Shown: positions 49,760 through 62,939 of the stretch, one piece after another
Layout: each line of letters begins with the position of its first letter
Numbering within the stretch: position 1 is the stretch's first letter
NCBI RefSeq assembly: GCF_023184515.1
Contig: NZ_JAAHBP010000013.1
Coordinates: forward strand, 186,001-250,000
Origin: Streptomyces sp. D2-8
GTDB taxonomy: Bacteria > Actinomycetota > Actinomycetes > Streptomycetales > Streptomycetaceae
DNA: 64,000 bases
Reading direction: 5' to 3'
The notes under the pieces: generated by a model
Told to the model about the DNA's origin: nothing
Seen by the model: only the letters and a program-made list of their open reading frames with translations
The model's database searches: none
Position numbers and translations under genes: made by a program

Positions 49760-50194
49760 ATGCCTCCCAAGAAGAAGAAGGTCACGGGGCTCATCAAGCT
49801 CCAGATCCAGGCCGGTGCCGCCAACCCGGCCCCGCCCGTCGGCCCCGCGCTGGGTCAGCACGGCGTGAACATCATGGAGTTCTGCAAGGCCTACAACGCC
49901 GCGACCGAGTCGCAGCGTGGCTGGGTGATCCCGGTGGAGATCACGGTCTACGAGGACCGTTCCTTCACCTTCATCACCAAGACGCCGCCGGCCGCGAAGA
50001 TGATCCTGAAGGCCGCGGGCATCGAGAAGGGCTCCGGCGAGCCGCACAAGACCAAGGTCGCGAAGATCACGCGTGACCAGGTCCGCGAGATCGCCACCAC
50101 GAAGATGCCCGACCTCAACGCCAACGACCTGGACGCCGCCGAGAAGATCATCGCCGGCACCGCCCGTTCCATGGGCGTCACGGTCGAGGGCTGA
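49760..50194 (+). CDS. rplK: 50S ribosomal protein L11
   Basis: 144-aa L11. N-terminal domain MPPKKKKVTGLIKLQIQAGA with the proline pair NPAPPVGPALGQHGVNIMEF (thiostrepton/stringent-response region) and C-terminal RNA-binding domain ending TARSMGVTVEG. Start fixed at ATG 49760 with GGAG upstream; a longer frame from 49661 is not conserved. Needed for RelA activation. Confidence 0.97.
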   Translation: MPPKKKKVTGLIKLQIQAGAANPAPPVGPALGQHGVNIMEFCKAYNAATESQRGWVIPVEITVYEDRSFTFITKTPPAAKMILKAAGIEKGSGEPHKTKVAKITRDQVREIATTKMPDLNANDLDAAEKIIAGTARSMGVTVEG

Positions 50195-50271
50195 GCCCCA
50201 ACCTCCATCAGCAGAAGTGGCGGGGCCTGCTCGGCCCGGACCACGACTCCTAAGAATCCACAGGAGCAGTA

Positions 50272-50997
50272 GTGAGCAAGCGCAGCAAGTCCCTTCGCGC
50301 TGCGGACGCCAAGGTCGACCGGGAGAAGCTCTACGCCCCGCTCGAGGCCGTCCGTCTCGCCAAGGACACCTCCACGACCAAGTTCGACGGCACCGTCGAG
50401 GTCGCCTTCCGCCTGGGTGTCGACCCGCGCAAGGCCGACCAGATGGTCCGTGGCACCGTGAACCTTCCGCACGGCACCGGCAAGACCGCCCGGGTCCTGG
50501 TCTTCGCGACCGGTGACCGTGCCGAGGCCGCGCGTGCCGCGGGCGCCGACATCGTCGGCGCCGACGAGCTGATCGACGAGGTGTCGAAGGGCCGTCTGGA
50601 CTTCGACGCCGTCGTCGCCACCCCGGACCTCATGGGCAAGGTCGGCCGCCTCGGCCGCGTGCTCGGTCCGCGTGGTCTGATGCCGAACCCGAAGACCGGC
50701 ACCGTCACCCCCGACGTGACCAAGGCCGTCACCGAGATCAAGGGCGGCAAGATCGAGTTCCGTGTCGACAAGCACGCGAACCTGCACTTCATCATCGGCA
50801 AGACGTCGTTCGACGACACCAAGCTGGTGGAGAACTACGGCGCGGCCCTGGAGGAGATCCTCCGTCTGAAGCCGTCCGCCGCCAAGGGTCGCTACATCAA
50901 GAAGGCCGCCATCAGCACCACGATGGGCCCCGGCATTCCGGTCGACTCGAACCGCACCCGCAACCTCCTCGTCGAGGAGGACCCGGCTGCGGTCTGA
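50272..50997 (+). CDS. rplA: 50S ribosomal protein L1
   Basis: 241-aa L1. GRLGRVLGPRGLMPNPKTGT is the conserved 23S binding signature; FRVDKHANLHFIIGKTSFDD follows. GTG start after AGGAG. L1 is the usual autogenous repressor of rplKA. A terminator follows. Confidence 0.97.
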   Translation: MSKRSKSLRAADAKVDREKLYAPLEAVRLAKDTSTTKFDGTVEVAFRLGVDPRKADQMVRGTVNLPHGTGKTARVLVFATGDRAEAARAAGADIVGADELIDEVSKGRLDFDAVVATPDLMGKVGRLGRVLGPRGLMPNPKTGTVTPDVTKAVTEIKGGKIEFRVDKHANLHFIIGKTSFDDTKLVENYGAALEEILRLKPSAAKGRYIKKAAISTTMGPGIPVDSNRTRNLLVEEDPAAV

Positions 50998-51020
50998 GCC
51001 TGAGGCTCACCCAACCGGTC

Positions 51021-51055
51021 ACGGGCCCCGCACCTCTTACAGGTGCGGGGCCCGT
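51021..51055 (+). terminator. Terminator after rplKA
   Basis: ACGGGCCCCGCACCT (51021-51035) and AGGTGCGGGGCCCGT (51041-51055) form a perfect 15-bp stem with a 5-nt loop, followed by TCCCTTTTCC. Confidence 0.92.
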
Positions 51056-51124
51056 TCCCTTTTCCGGTACGTACGCCGGTGGCCTGGGTTAACGTGCGGG
51101 AACCGGATGCGATCGGGGGAACGT

Positions 51125-51982
51125 ATGCAGGGCACGACCGTGCGCCGTGTGGGCCTGGGGCTCGCGGTGGCGACCGCGCTGACAGGGGTGGCCGCCTGCA
51201 CTTCTCAGGACTCCTCCGACGGCCCCGGCCAGGACGACCGCGCCGCGCGCGGCCGGACCCTCGCCGCCCTGCGCTCCGCCGAGCGCGCCACCGAGCACGC
51301 CGAGTCCGTCCGGGTCGAGTCCACGACGACCATGGGCTCGCTGATGTCCATGACCGCCGACGGCACCCTCGGCTGGAGCGACGGCATCACCGGCACCCTC
51401 ACCATCAGGTACACCGGCGGCACCGTGGCCGACACCATGCGCCGGCTCGGCACCACCTCGATGGAGGCCCGCTACCTGCCCGAGGCGTACTACGCGCGCA
51501 TGGGCGAGAAGTTCGCCGAACAGGCCGGCGGTAGGCACTGGATCCGGTACGCGTACGAGGACCTCGAAGCCCTCACCGGCGGCTCCGGTGCTCACCTCGG
51601 CGACCAGATGCGCAGCACCACGCCCAACCAGTCCGTGAAACTCCTGCTGTCCTCCGGCGACGTCAGGAAGGTCGGCGAGGAGACCGTCCGCGGCCGGCCC
51701 ACCACGCACTGGTCCGGCACCGTGACGGCGGCCGGCGTCGCCGATGCCGGCCTGAGGAAGCAGCTCACCGCGGCCGGGGTCACCACCGAGACCGTCGACA
51801 TCTGGGTCGACAAGCGGAACCTGCTGGTCAAGAAAGTCGAGAAGGCGCGGATGACCACGGGCCTGATGACCCAGACCGCGCACTACGCCGACTACGGCGT
51901 GGCGGTCCGGGCCGAGCGGCCCCCGCGGTCCGACACCGGTGACTTCGAGGACCTGATGCGGAAGAAGACCGGTACGCCCTGA
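51125..51982 (+). CDS. Secreted lipoprotein, LppX/LolA-like fold
   Basis: 285-aa exported lipoprotein. Signal peptide VRRVGLGLAVATALTGVAAC with lipobox V-A-A-C. The mature part is an alternating beta pattern (VRVESTTTMGSLMSMTADGT, TETVDIWVDKRNLLVKKVEK) typical of LppX/LprG-type lipid carriers. ATG start with GGGGGAA upstream. It interrupts rplA and rplJ, a position also occupied by lipoprotein genes in S. coelicolor. Ligand unknown. Confidence 0.85.
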   Translation: MQGTTVRRVGLGLAVATALTGVAACTSQDSSDGPGQDDRAARGRTLAALRSAERATEHAESVRVESTTTMGSLMSMTADGTLGWSDGITGTLTIRYTGGTVADTMRRLGTTSMEARYLPEAYYARMGEKFAEQAGGRHWIRYAYEDLEALTGGSGAHLGDQMRSTTPNQSVKLLLSSGDVRKVGEETVRGRPTTHWSGTVTAAGVADAGLRKQLTAAGVTTETVDIWVDKRNLLVKKVEKARMTTGLMTQTAHYADYGVAVRAERPPRSDTGDFEDLMRKKTGTP

Positions 51983-52085
51983 GGGCCCGTCGCCGGAGAT
52001 GACGCCCGCGGCGGCCGTCGCGAGATGTTCAAGGAGCTGGAGCAGGGCTGAACGGCCCTGCGCTGTTCCGCCGTACGGGGCGGAT

Positions 52086-52330
52086 TTGCTTGACGGCGAT
52101 CCGTTCCCGTACTCTCCTACAGAAGCCAAAGACCGCTGGTCGTTACCGCGCGCTCATCAGAGGGCGTGGTGGCCGAAGGATCCGCTGAACGGCGGACGAC
52201 CCGCGCAGGTGACACTGGAGAAGCTCCCGCAACCCGCCGCCTCGCGCGTGCGTGAAACCGGTCGAGCTACGCCCCGTGCGCCTGCGCCGGGGCGTTTCGT
52301 TTTCCCCAGTCCTCCTTCGGGTCCGCGCGG
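52086..52330 (+). ncRNA. L10 leader (rplJ autoregulatory RNA) with promoter
   Basis: The promoter is TTGCTT (52086-52091) with TACTCT (52110-52115). The transcript starting near 52121 carries CCAAAGACCGCTGGTCG, CGAAGGATCCGCTGAACGG and GACCCGCGCAGGTGAC, matching what I know of the actinobacterial L10 leader bound by the L10-L12 complex. A hairpin-rich segment with TTTCGTTTTCC near 52300 follows. The 60 bases before this hold a possible remnant of a gene end (52020-52049). Confidence 0.78.
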
Positions 52331-52360
52331 TCCGAATCACCCGGAAGGAGGCCGAGGCTC

Positions 52361-52891
52361 ATGGCGAGGCCAGACAAGGTCGATGCCGTCGAGGAGATGC
52401 GGGACAAGTTCCGCAACTCCAACGCTGCCGTCGTTACCGCGTACACCGGTCTCACCGTCGCGCAGCTCCAGAAGCTGCGTCGTTCACTCGGTGAGAACGC
52501 TCAGTACCGTGTGGCGAAGAACACGCTGACCAAGATTGCGGCCAACGAGGCCGGGATCACGACGCTGGACGACCTCTTTGCGGGTTCGTCGGCCGTCGCC
52601 TTCGTGACCGGTGACCCGGTCGAGGCGGCGAAGGGTCTCCGTGACTTCGCCAAGGACAACCCCAGTCTCGTCATCAAGGGCGGCGTCCTTGACGGCAAGG
52701 CGATGTCCGCCGATGAGATCAAGAAGCTTGCGGACCTCGAGTCCCGCGAGGTTCTGCTCTCCAAGCTGGCCGGTGCCATGAAGGGCAAGCAGTCCCAGGC
52801 TGCCTCTGTCTTCCAGGCGCTGCCGTCGAAGCTCGTCCGCACCGTGGACGCGCTCCGTGCCAAGCAGGACGAGCAGGGCGGTGCCGAGTAA
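52361..52891 (+). CDS. rplJ: 50S ribosomal protein L10
   Basis: 176-aa L10. MARPDKVDAVEEMRDKFRNS start, RNA-binding globular domain with YRVAKNTLTKIAANEAGI, and C-terminal helices that bind L7/L12 dimers (VRTVDALRAKQDEQGG). ATG with AAGGAGG about 9 nt upstream. Controlled by the upstream L10 leader. Confidence 0.97.
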   Translation: MARPDKVDAVEEMRDKFRNSNAAVVTAYTGLTVAQLQKLRRSLGENAQYRVAKNTLTKIAANEAGITTLDDLFAGSSAVAFVTGDPVEAAKGLRDFAKDNPSLVIKGGVLDGKAMSADEIKKLADLESREVLLSKLAGAMKGKQSQAASVFQALPSKLVRTVDALRAKQDEQGGAE

Positions 52892-53005
52892 CTCGGCTCG
52901 CATCCCGGCCGCCGCTGCCTGAATGCGGCGACCGTAGCGGGCCACACGTACGCCCGCCTCACATGTACATCCGGCACCTGCCGAATTAGTGGAAGGACCG
53001 CCATC

Positions 53006-53395
53006 ATGGCGAAGCTCAGCCAGGAAGACCTGCTCGCGCAGTTCGAGGAGATGACCCTCATCGAGCTCTCCGAGTTCGTGAAGGCGTTCGAGGAGAAGTT
53101 CGACGTCACCGCCGCCGCTGCCGCGCCGGTCGTCGTCGCCGGTGGTGCCGCTGGTGGCGCCGCTGCCGAGGCCGCTGAGGAGCAGGACGAGTTCGACGTC
53201 ATCCTCACGGGTGCCGGAGACAAGAAGATCCAGGTCATCAAGGTCGTGCGTGAGCTGACCTCCCTGGGTCTGAAGGAGGCCAAGGACCTCGTGGACGGCG
53301 CCCCGAAGCCCGTTCTCGAGAAGGTCGCCAAGGACGCCGCCGAGAAGGCCGCCGAGTCCCTCAAGGGCGCCGGCGCCTCCGTCGAGGTCAAGTAA
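53006..53395 (+). CDS. rplL: 50S ribosomal protein L7/L12
   Basis: 129-aa stalk protein. N-terminal dimerisation helices (LSQEDLLAQFEEMTLIELSE), Ala/Gly hinge, then globular factor-binding domain with KKIQVIKVVRELTSLGLKEA and KDLVDGAPKPVLEKV. ATG with GGAAGGA upstream. Last gene before the rpoB promoter. Confidence 0.97.
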   Translation: MAKLSQEDLLAQFEEMTLIELSEFVKAFEEKFDVTAAAAAPVVVAGGAAGGAAAEAAEEQDEFDVILTGAGDKKIQVIKVVRELTSLGLKEAKDLVDGAPKPVLEKVAKDAAEKAAESLKGAGASVEVK

Positions 53396-53452
53396 CACCT
53401 CTCGGATCCGCCAGGATCCACGACACGTCCGACTGGACGTGTAACGCGTAAG

Positions 53453-53494
53453 CGCCGAAGAGCGATCATCCATCCGGGTGGTCGCTCTTCGGCG
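53453..53494 (+). terminator. Hairpin between rplL and rpoB
   Basis: CGCCGAAGAGCGA (53453-53465) and TCGCTCTTCGGCG (53482-53494) form a perfect 13-bp stem with a 16-nt loop, followed by TTCTCG. It probably terminates or attenuates rplJL transcription. Confidence 0.85.
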
Positions 53495-53758
53495 TTCTCG
53501 GGGGTCGGCCACGGTTGCCTTGAACCCTCAGTGGCGGGGGGTATGGTGATCTTCGTCGTGTCTCCGGGCGGCCCCGGATCGGGCAGGGGGGCCTTGACGA
53601 ACCGCACGCAGCGCGCAATTCTCAGGACGCGTCGTCACAAGGATCCGAATCCGAGGCATGGATCGACGACGAAGAGGGCAGTACTAACGTGCGTTGAGGG
53701 CAGCGCCTTGTCGCAGGAGTGGAACAACGAGGGTGAACACGGGTTTCACGACCCGCAC

Positions 53759-53787
53759 TGGACATCAGTGTGCCAAGTGGCTACACT
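53759..53787 (+). promoter_or_regulatory. rpoB promoter
   Basis: TGGACA (53759-53764) and TACACT (53782-53787) with an ideal 17-nt spacer. Transcription would start near 53794 within GACCCTTTGCGCTGCC, a stretch I recall as conserved before rpoB in actinobacteria. It leaves an untranslated leader of about 175 nt. The rest of the 573-nt rplL-rpoB gap holds no gene. Confidence 0.8.
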
Positions 53788-53968
53788 GACCCTTTGCGCT
53801 GCCTGTTAGCTGTCCCCTGCCCGTCACCAGGGGTCTGCCCTCGCCCGAGCATCGACGACAAGACATGTCTGACCTGGCCATACGGCTGGACCGACACAGC
53901 TTGTCTCTGTGTACGGGAGAGGGGCCGGTACGCGCGTAGTGAGTCCGAGCCCTCGGAAGGACCCCCTC

Positions 53969-56900
53969 TTGGCCGCCTCGCGCAACGCCTCGACCGCGAA
54001 TACGAACAACGCCGCCAGCACTGCCCCGCTGCGCATCTCTTGTGCAAAGATCAAGGAGCCTCTCGAGGTTCCGAACCTGCTCGCGCTGCAGACCGAGAGC
54101 TTCGACTGGCTGCTCGGCAACACGGCCTGGCAGAGTCGGGTCGAGGAGGCTCTCGAGAACGGTCAGGATGTCCCCACCAAGTCCGGGCTCGAGGAGATCT
54201 TCGAGGAGATCTCCCCGATCGAGGACTTCAGCGGGTCGATGTCGCTGACCTTCCGCGACCACCGCTTCGAGCCGCCGAAGAACTCCATCGACGAGTGCAA
54301 GGAGCGCGACTTCACGTACGCGGCCCCGCTCTTCGTCACCGCCGAGTTCACCAACAACGAGACCGGCGAGATCAAGTCCCAGACGGTCTTCATGGGCGAC
54401 TTCCCGCTCATGACGAACAAGGGCACCTTCGTCATCAACGGCACCGAGCGTGTCGTGGTGTCGCAGCTCGTCCGTTCGCCCGGTGTCTACTTCGACTCCT
54501 CCATCGACAAGACGTCCGACAAGGACATCTTCTCCGCCAAGATCATCCCGTCCCGGGGTGCCTGGCTGGAGATGGAGATCGACAAGCGCGACATGGTCGG
54601 TGTCCGCATCGACCGCAAGCGCAAGCAGTCCGTCACCGTCCTGCTCAAGGCGCTCGGCTGGACCACCGAGCAGATCCTCGAGGAGTTCGGCGAGTACGAG
54701 TCCATGCGCGCCACCCTGGAGAAGGACCACACCCAGGGCCAGGACGACGCGCTGCTCGACATCTACCGCAAGCTGCGTCCGGGCGAGCCCCCCACGCGTG
54801 AGGCCGCGCAGACGCTGCTCGAGAACCTCTACTTCAACCCCAAGCGCTACGACCTGGCCAAGGTCGGCCGCTACAAGGTCAACAAGAAGCTGGGTGCGGA
54901 CGCTCCGCTGGACGCGGGCATCCTGACCGTCGAGGACATCATCTCGACGATCAAGTACCTGGTGAAGCTGCACGCGGGCGAGATCGAGACGGTCGGCGAC
55001 AGCGGTACGAACATCGTCGTCGAGACCGACGACATCGACCACTTCGGCAACCGCCGCCTGCGCAGCGTGGGCGAGCTCATCCAGAACCAGGTCCGTACGG
55101 GTCTGGCGCGTATGGAGCGTGTCGTCCGCGAGCGGATGACGACCCAGGACGTCGAGGCGATCACGCCGCAGACCCTGATCAACATCCGGCCGGTCGTCGC
55201 CTCCATCAAGGAGTTCTTCGGCACCAGCCAGCTGTCGCAGTTCATGGACCAGAACAACCCGCTGTCGGGTCTCACCCACAAGCGCCGTCTGTCGGCCCTT
55301 GGCCCGGGTGGTCTCTCCCGTGAGCGGGCCGGCTTCGAGGTCCGTGACGTGCACCCCTCGCACTACGGCCGCATGTGCCCGATCGAGACGCCCGAAGGCC
55401 CGAACATCGGTCTGATCGGCTCGCTCGCCTCCTACGGCCGGGTCAACGCGTTCGGTTTCGTCGAGACCCCGTACCGCAAGGTGTTCGAGGGCCAGGTCAC
55501 CGACGAGGTCGACTACCTGACCGCCGACGAGGAGGACCGCTTCGTCATCGCGCAGGCCAACGCGCCGCTGACGGACGACCTCCGCTTCGCCGAGGCCCGC
55601 GTGCTGGTCCGCCGTAAGGGCGGCGAGGTCGACTACGTCACCGGCGAGGACGTGGACTACATGGACGTCTCGCCGCGCCAGATGGTGTCGGTCGCGACGG
55701 CCATGATCCCCTTCCTCGAGCACGACGACGCCAACCGTGCCCTCATGGGCGCGAACATGATGCGTCAGGCCGTGCCGCTGATTAAGTCCGAGGCCCCGCT
55801 CGTCGGCACCGGCATGGAGTACCGCTCCGCGGTCGACGCCGGCGACGTGGTCAAGGCCGAGAAGCCCGGTGTGGTCCAGGAGGTCTCCGCGGACTACATC
55901 ACCACCGCCAACGACGACGGCACGTACATCACGTACCGCCTGGCCAAGTTCGCCCGCTCCAACCAGGGCACCTCGGTCAACCAGAAGGTCATCGTCAACG
56001 AGGGCGACCGGATCATCGAGGGCCAGGTCCTCGCCGACGGTCCGGCCACCCAGAACGGCGAGATGGCGCTCGGCAAGAACCTGCTGGTCGCGTTCATGCC
56101 GTGGGAGGGTCACAACTACGAGGACGCGATCATCCTGTCGCAGCGCCTCGTGCAGGACGACGTCCTCTCCTCGATCCACATCGAGGAGCACGAGGTCGAC
56201 GCCCGTGACACCAAGCTCGGCCCGGAGGAGATCACCCGGGACATCCCGAACGTCTCCGAGGAGGTCCTCGCCGACCTCGACGAGCGCGGCATCATCCGTA
56301 TCGGTGCCGAGGTCGTCGCCGGCGACATCCTCGTCGGCAAGGTCACGCCCAAGGGTGAGACCGAGCTGACCCCCGAGGAGCGCCTGCTCCGCGCGATCTT
56401 CGGTGAGAAGGCGCGCGAGGTGCGCGACACCTCGCTGAAGGTGCCGCACGGCGAGATCGGCAAGGTCATCGGCGTCCGCGTCTTCGACCGCGAGGAGGGC
56501 GACGAGCTTCCCCCCGGTGTGAACCAGCTGGTGCGCGTGTACGTGGCGCAGAAGCGCAAGATCACCGACGGTGACAAGCTCGCCGGCCGTCACGGCAACA
56601 AGGGCGTCATCTCGAAGATCCTGCCGATCGAGGACATGCCGTTCCTGGAGGACGGCACCCCGGTCGACATCATCCTCAACCCGCTGGGTGTCCCGTCCCG
56701 AATGAACCCGGGACAGGTCCTGGAGATCCACCTCGGCTGGCTCGCCAGCCGCGGCTGGGACGTCTCCGGCCTCGCGGACGACTGGGCGCAGCGCCTGCAG
56801 GCCATCGAGGCCGACCAGGTCGCGCCGGGCACCAACGTCGCCACCCCCGTCTTCGACGGTGCGCGTGAGGACGAGCTGGCCGGTCTGCTGAACCACACCA

Positions 56901-57454
56901 TCCCGAACCGCGACGGCGAGCGCATGGTGCTCCCGACCGGTAAGGCGCCGCTGTTCGACGGCCGCTCCGGCGAGCCGTTCCCGGAGCCGATCTCGGTCGG
57001 CTACATGTACATCCTCAAGCTGCACCACCTGGTCGACGACAAGCTGCACGCCCGGTCGACCGGTCCGTACTCGATGATCACCCAGCAGCCGCTGGGTGGT
57101 AAGGCCCAGTTCGGTGGCCAGCGCTTCGGTGAGATGGAGGTGTGGGCGCTGGAGGCTTACGGCGCCGCGTACGCCCTCCAGGAGCTGCTGACCATCAAGT
57201 CCGACGACGTCACCGGCCGCGTGAAGGTCTACGAGGCCATCGTCAAGGGCGAGAACATTCCCGAGCCCGGCATCCCCGAGTCCTTCAAGGTGCTCATCAA
57301 GGAGATGCAGTCCCTGTGCCTCAACGTGGAGGTGCTGTCCTCGGACGGCATGTCCATCGAGATGCGCGACACCGACGAGGACGTCTTCCGCGCTGCGGAG
57401 GAGCTTGGCATCGACCTGTCCCGGCGTGAGCCGAGCAGCGTCGAAGAGGTCTGA
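53969..57454 (+). CDS. rpoB: DNA-directed RNA polymerase subunit beta
   Basis: 1161 aa with TTG start at 53969 after GGAAGG, giving the known Streptomyces N-terminus (AASRNASTANTNNAASTAPL). The rifampicin region reads SQLSQFMDQNNPLSGLTHKR and RLSALGPGGLSRERAG with the sensitive residues at the usual Ser, Asp, His and Ser positions, so no target resistance is encoded. The C-terminus ends LSRREPSSVEEV. An early Cys in LRISCAKIKEPL is where I recall Phe in S. coelicolor. A longer frame to 53909 lacks conservation. Confidence 0.97.
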   Translation: MAASRNASTANTNNAASTAPLRISCAKIKEPLEVPNLLALQTESFDWLLGNTAWQSRVEEALENGQDVPTKSGLEEIFEEISPIEDFSGSMSLTFRDHRFEPPKNSIDECKERDFTYAAPLFVTAEFTNNETGEIKSQTVFMGDFPLMTNKGTFVINGTERVVVSQLVRSPGVYFDSSIDKTSDKDIFSAKIIPSRGAWLEMEIDKRDMVGVRIDRKRKQSVTVLLKALGWTTEQILEEFGEYESMRATLEKDHTQGQDDALLDIYRKLRPGEPPTREAAQTLLENLYFNPKRYDLAKVGRYKVNKKLGADAPLDAGILTVEDIISTIKYLVKLHAGEIETVGDSGTNIVVETDDIDHFGNRRLRSVGELIQNQVRTGLARMERVVRERMTTQDVEAITPQTLINIRPVVASIKEFFGTSQLSQFMDQNNPLSGLTHKRRLSALGPGGLSRERAGFEVRDVHPSHYGRMCPIETPEGPNIGLIGSLASYGRVNAFGFVETPYRKVFEGQVTDEVDYLTADEEDRFVIAQANAPLTDDLRFAEARVLVRRKGGEVDYVTGEDVDYMDVSPRQMVSVATAMIPFLEHDDANRALMGANMMRQAVPLIKSEAPLVGTGMEYRSAVDAGDVVKAEKPGVVQEVSADYITTANDDGTYITYRLAKFARSNQGTSVNQKVIVNEGDRIIEGQVLADGPATQNGEMALGKNLLVAFMPWEGHNYEDAIILSQRLVQDDVLSSIHIEEHEVDARDTKLGPEEITRDIPNVSEEVLADLDERGIIRIGAEVVAGDILVGKVTPKGETELTPEERLLRAIFGEKAREVRDTSLKVPHGEIGKVIGVRVFDREEGDELPPGVNQLVRVYVAQKRKITDGDKLAGRHGNKGVISKILPIEDMPFLEDGTPVDIILNPLGVPSRMNPGQVLEIHLGWLASRGWDVSGLADDWAQRLQAIEADQVAPGTNVATPVFDGAREDELAGLLNHTIPNRDGERMVLPTGKAPLFDGRSGEPFPEPISVGYMYILKLHHLVDDKLHARSTGPYSMITQQPLGGKAQFGGQRFGEMEVWALEAYGAAYALQELLTIKSDDVTGRVKVYEAIVKGENIPEPGIPESFKVLIKEMQSLCLNVEVLSSDGMSIEMRDTDEDVFRAAEELGIDLSRREPSSVEEV

Positions 57455-57548
57455 CGGGAGTTCGGAGGCCTTCGTGATGAAGGCCTCCGGCCCCAGGACC
57501 CCCGTATCAGACCCCATGACTTACAACCCTGAGAGGGATTGACGCATA

Positions 57549-61448
<3,900 letters not shown>

Positions 61449-61466
61449 GCGGGTCGCTTGAGTCTG

Positions 61467-61498
61467 AAGGGCGGTCACCCTGCGGGGTGGCCGCCCTT
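61467..61498 (+). terminator. rpoBC terminator
   Basis: AAGGGCGGTCACCC (61467-61480) pairs with GGGTGGCCGCCCTT (61485-61498) over 14 bp with one G-U pair and a 4-nt loop. Confidence 0.88.
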
Positions 61499-61722
61499 CG
61501 GCGTTCCCGGGAGCCGGCGTCCCGGGTGGGACGGGCCAGGACGCCGCTCCTGCGGGCCCGCGGCGCGTCCGGGGAGTGCGGCGAGGTCGAGGTGTGTCCC
61601 CGCGCGGGAGCGCGTCTGTGGGCCGCCTGGCCGACATGCGGCGCCTTGCCGTCGACGCACCGGTGCCGGAAGCGCCGCTTCGGCGCATCATGGAAGGACT
61701 CCGGCCCCCGGGGAGGTGCTCC

Positions 61723-62244
61723 GTGTCGCAGCCGCCTTATCCGTCCTGGCAGCCCTGGCAGGGCTCTGGTGCCCCTTCGATGCTCGCGTCGCATGCCGAT
61801 CGGGAGCGGGCCGTGGATGTGCTCAGAGCCGGGTACGGCGAGGGGCGGATGGAGCAGGGCGAGTTCGAGCAGCGGGTCGGGCGGGCGTATGCGGCGCGGA
61901 CCGTGGGGGAGCTGGCGCTGCTCGTCGCGGATCTGCCGCAGGGGCCGCTGCCGCAGTCGGCGTCGGTGGTGCCCGTGCCGGCGACGTTCATGCCCGTGCC
62001 GCGGCCGCGGACCAACGGGAAGGCCGTCGCGGCCGGGGTGTGCGGACTGCTGTGCCTGCCGACCATGGGGCTGACCGGGATCCCGGCCATCGTGCTGGGG
62101 CATGTGGCCCGGGCCGAGATCCGCAGCCGTGGTGAGCTGGGGGACGGGCTCGCGCTGACCGGTCTCGTGCTCGGGTGGTTGTCCACGGCAAGCTGGGCAC
62201 TCGTTCTGGTGTTGCTCACGGTGGTGTCCGTCGTAGCATCGTGA
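61723..62244 (+). CDS. DUF1707/DUF4190 membrane protein
   Basis: 173 aa. A short Pro/Gln N-terminus precedes the DUF1707 (SHOCT-like) domain ASHADRERAVDVLRAGYGEG and RMEQGEFEQRVGRAYAARTV, then two hydrophobic helices of a DUF4190 domain (GVCGLLCLPTMGLTGIPAIV, GLVLGWLSTASWALVLVLLT). Start GTG 61723 with GGGGAGG 7 nt upstream; ATG at 61690 is a less likely alternative. Function unknown. It lies between the rpoBC terminator and the rpsL promoter and is likely monocistronic. Confidence 0.85.
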   Translation: MSQPPYPSWQPWQGSGAPSMLASHADRERAVDVLRAGYGEGRMEQGEFEQRVGRAYAARTVGELALLVADLPQGPLPQSASVVPVPATFMPVPRPRTNGKAVAAGVCGLLCLPTMGLTGIPAIVLGHVARAEIRSRGELGDGLALTGLVLGWLSTASWALVLVLLTVVSVVAS

Positions 62245-62342
62245 AGGTGTGCATATCGGACACTGGCCGCCGAATTGAAGATCGACAACGGCTCGGGGGC
62301 TTGACATGTCCCGCATGGTGATGCGGGCGGGGCCCATTTGTT

Positions 62343-62371
62343 TTGACCGCAGCGAATGCGGTAGGTACGCT
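62343..62371 (+). promoter_or_regulatory. rpsL operon promoter
   Basis: TTGACC (62343-62348) and TACGCT (62366-62371) with a 17-nt spacer. Transcription would begin near 62378, leaving a leader of about 190 nt before rpsL. The other bases in this 321-nt gap show no gene. Confidence 0.75.
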
Positions 62372-62565
62372 CAGACCTTGTGCCTGGGGTGTGCCCTGGC
62401 TCGCGTGTGTGCCATGAACCGCACGCCGAGCTGACACCGGCCACCGCAATCTGCGCTTATTTCTGCCTGGCGGCGGGAGTCCGCGGGATTCGACACACCC
62501 GACCGCGTGGGTCGGCGACGTTCCAGGTTAGCTTTACCATTCGGCACACAGAAACCGGAGAAGTA

Positions 62566-62937
62566 GTGCCTACGATCCAGCAGCTGGTCCGCAAGGGCCG
62601 GCAGGACAAGGTCGAGAAGAACAAGACGCCCGCACTCGAGGGTTCGCCCCAGCGTCGCGGCGTCTGCACGCGTGTGTTCACGACCACCCCGAAGAAGCCG
62701 AACTCGGCCCTGCGTAAGGTCGCGCGTGTGCGTCTGACCAGCGGGATCGAGGTCACCGCTTACATTCCGGGTGAGGGACACAACCTGCAGGAGCACTCCA
62801 TCGTGCTCGTGCGCGGCGGCCGTGTGAAGGACCTGCCGGGTGTTCGCTACAAGATCATCCGTGGCTCCCTCGACACCCAGGGTGTCAAGAACCGCAAGCA
62901 GGCCCGTTCCCGCTACGGCGCCAAGAAGGAGAAGTAA
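62566..62937 (+). CDS. rpsL: 30S ribosomal protein S12
   Basis: 123-aa S12 with GTG start (PTIQQLVRKGRQDKVEKNKT) after CGGAG. The decoding-centre loops are TTPKKPNSALRK and GGRVKDLPGVRY; the lysines that give streptomycin resistance when changed (Lys43 and Lys88 by E. coli-type numbering) are unaltered. It is followed after 2 nt by rpsG. Confidence 0.98.
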   Translation: MPTIQQLVRKGRQDKVEKNKTPALEGSPQRRGVCTRVFTTTPKKPNSALRKVARVRLTSGIEVTAYIPGEGHNLQEHSIVLVRGGRVKDLPGVRYKIIRGSLDTQGVKNRKQARSRYGAKKEK

Positions 62938-62939
62938 GA

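Noticed and set aside
53765..57517. 1250-codon open frame antisense to rpoB
   Set aside because: It mirrors rpoB codons in a GC-rich genome; composition is Val/Leu/Asp/Arg shadow sequence with no domain, and the sense gene is certain.
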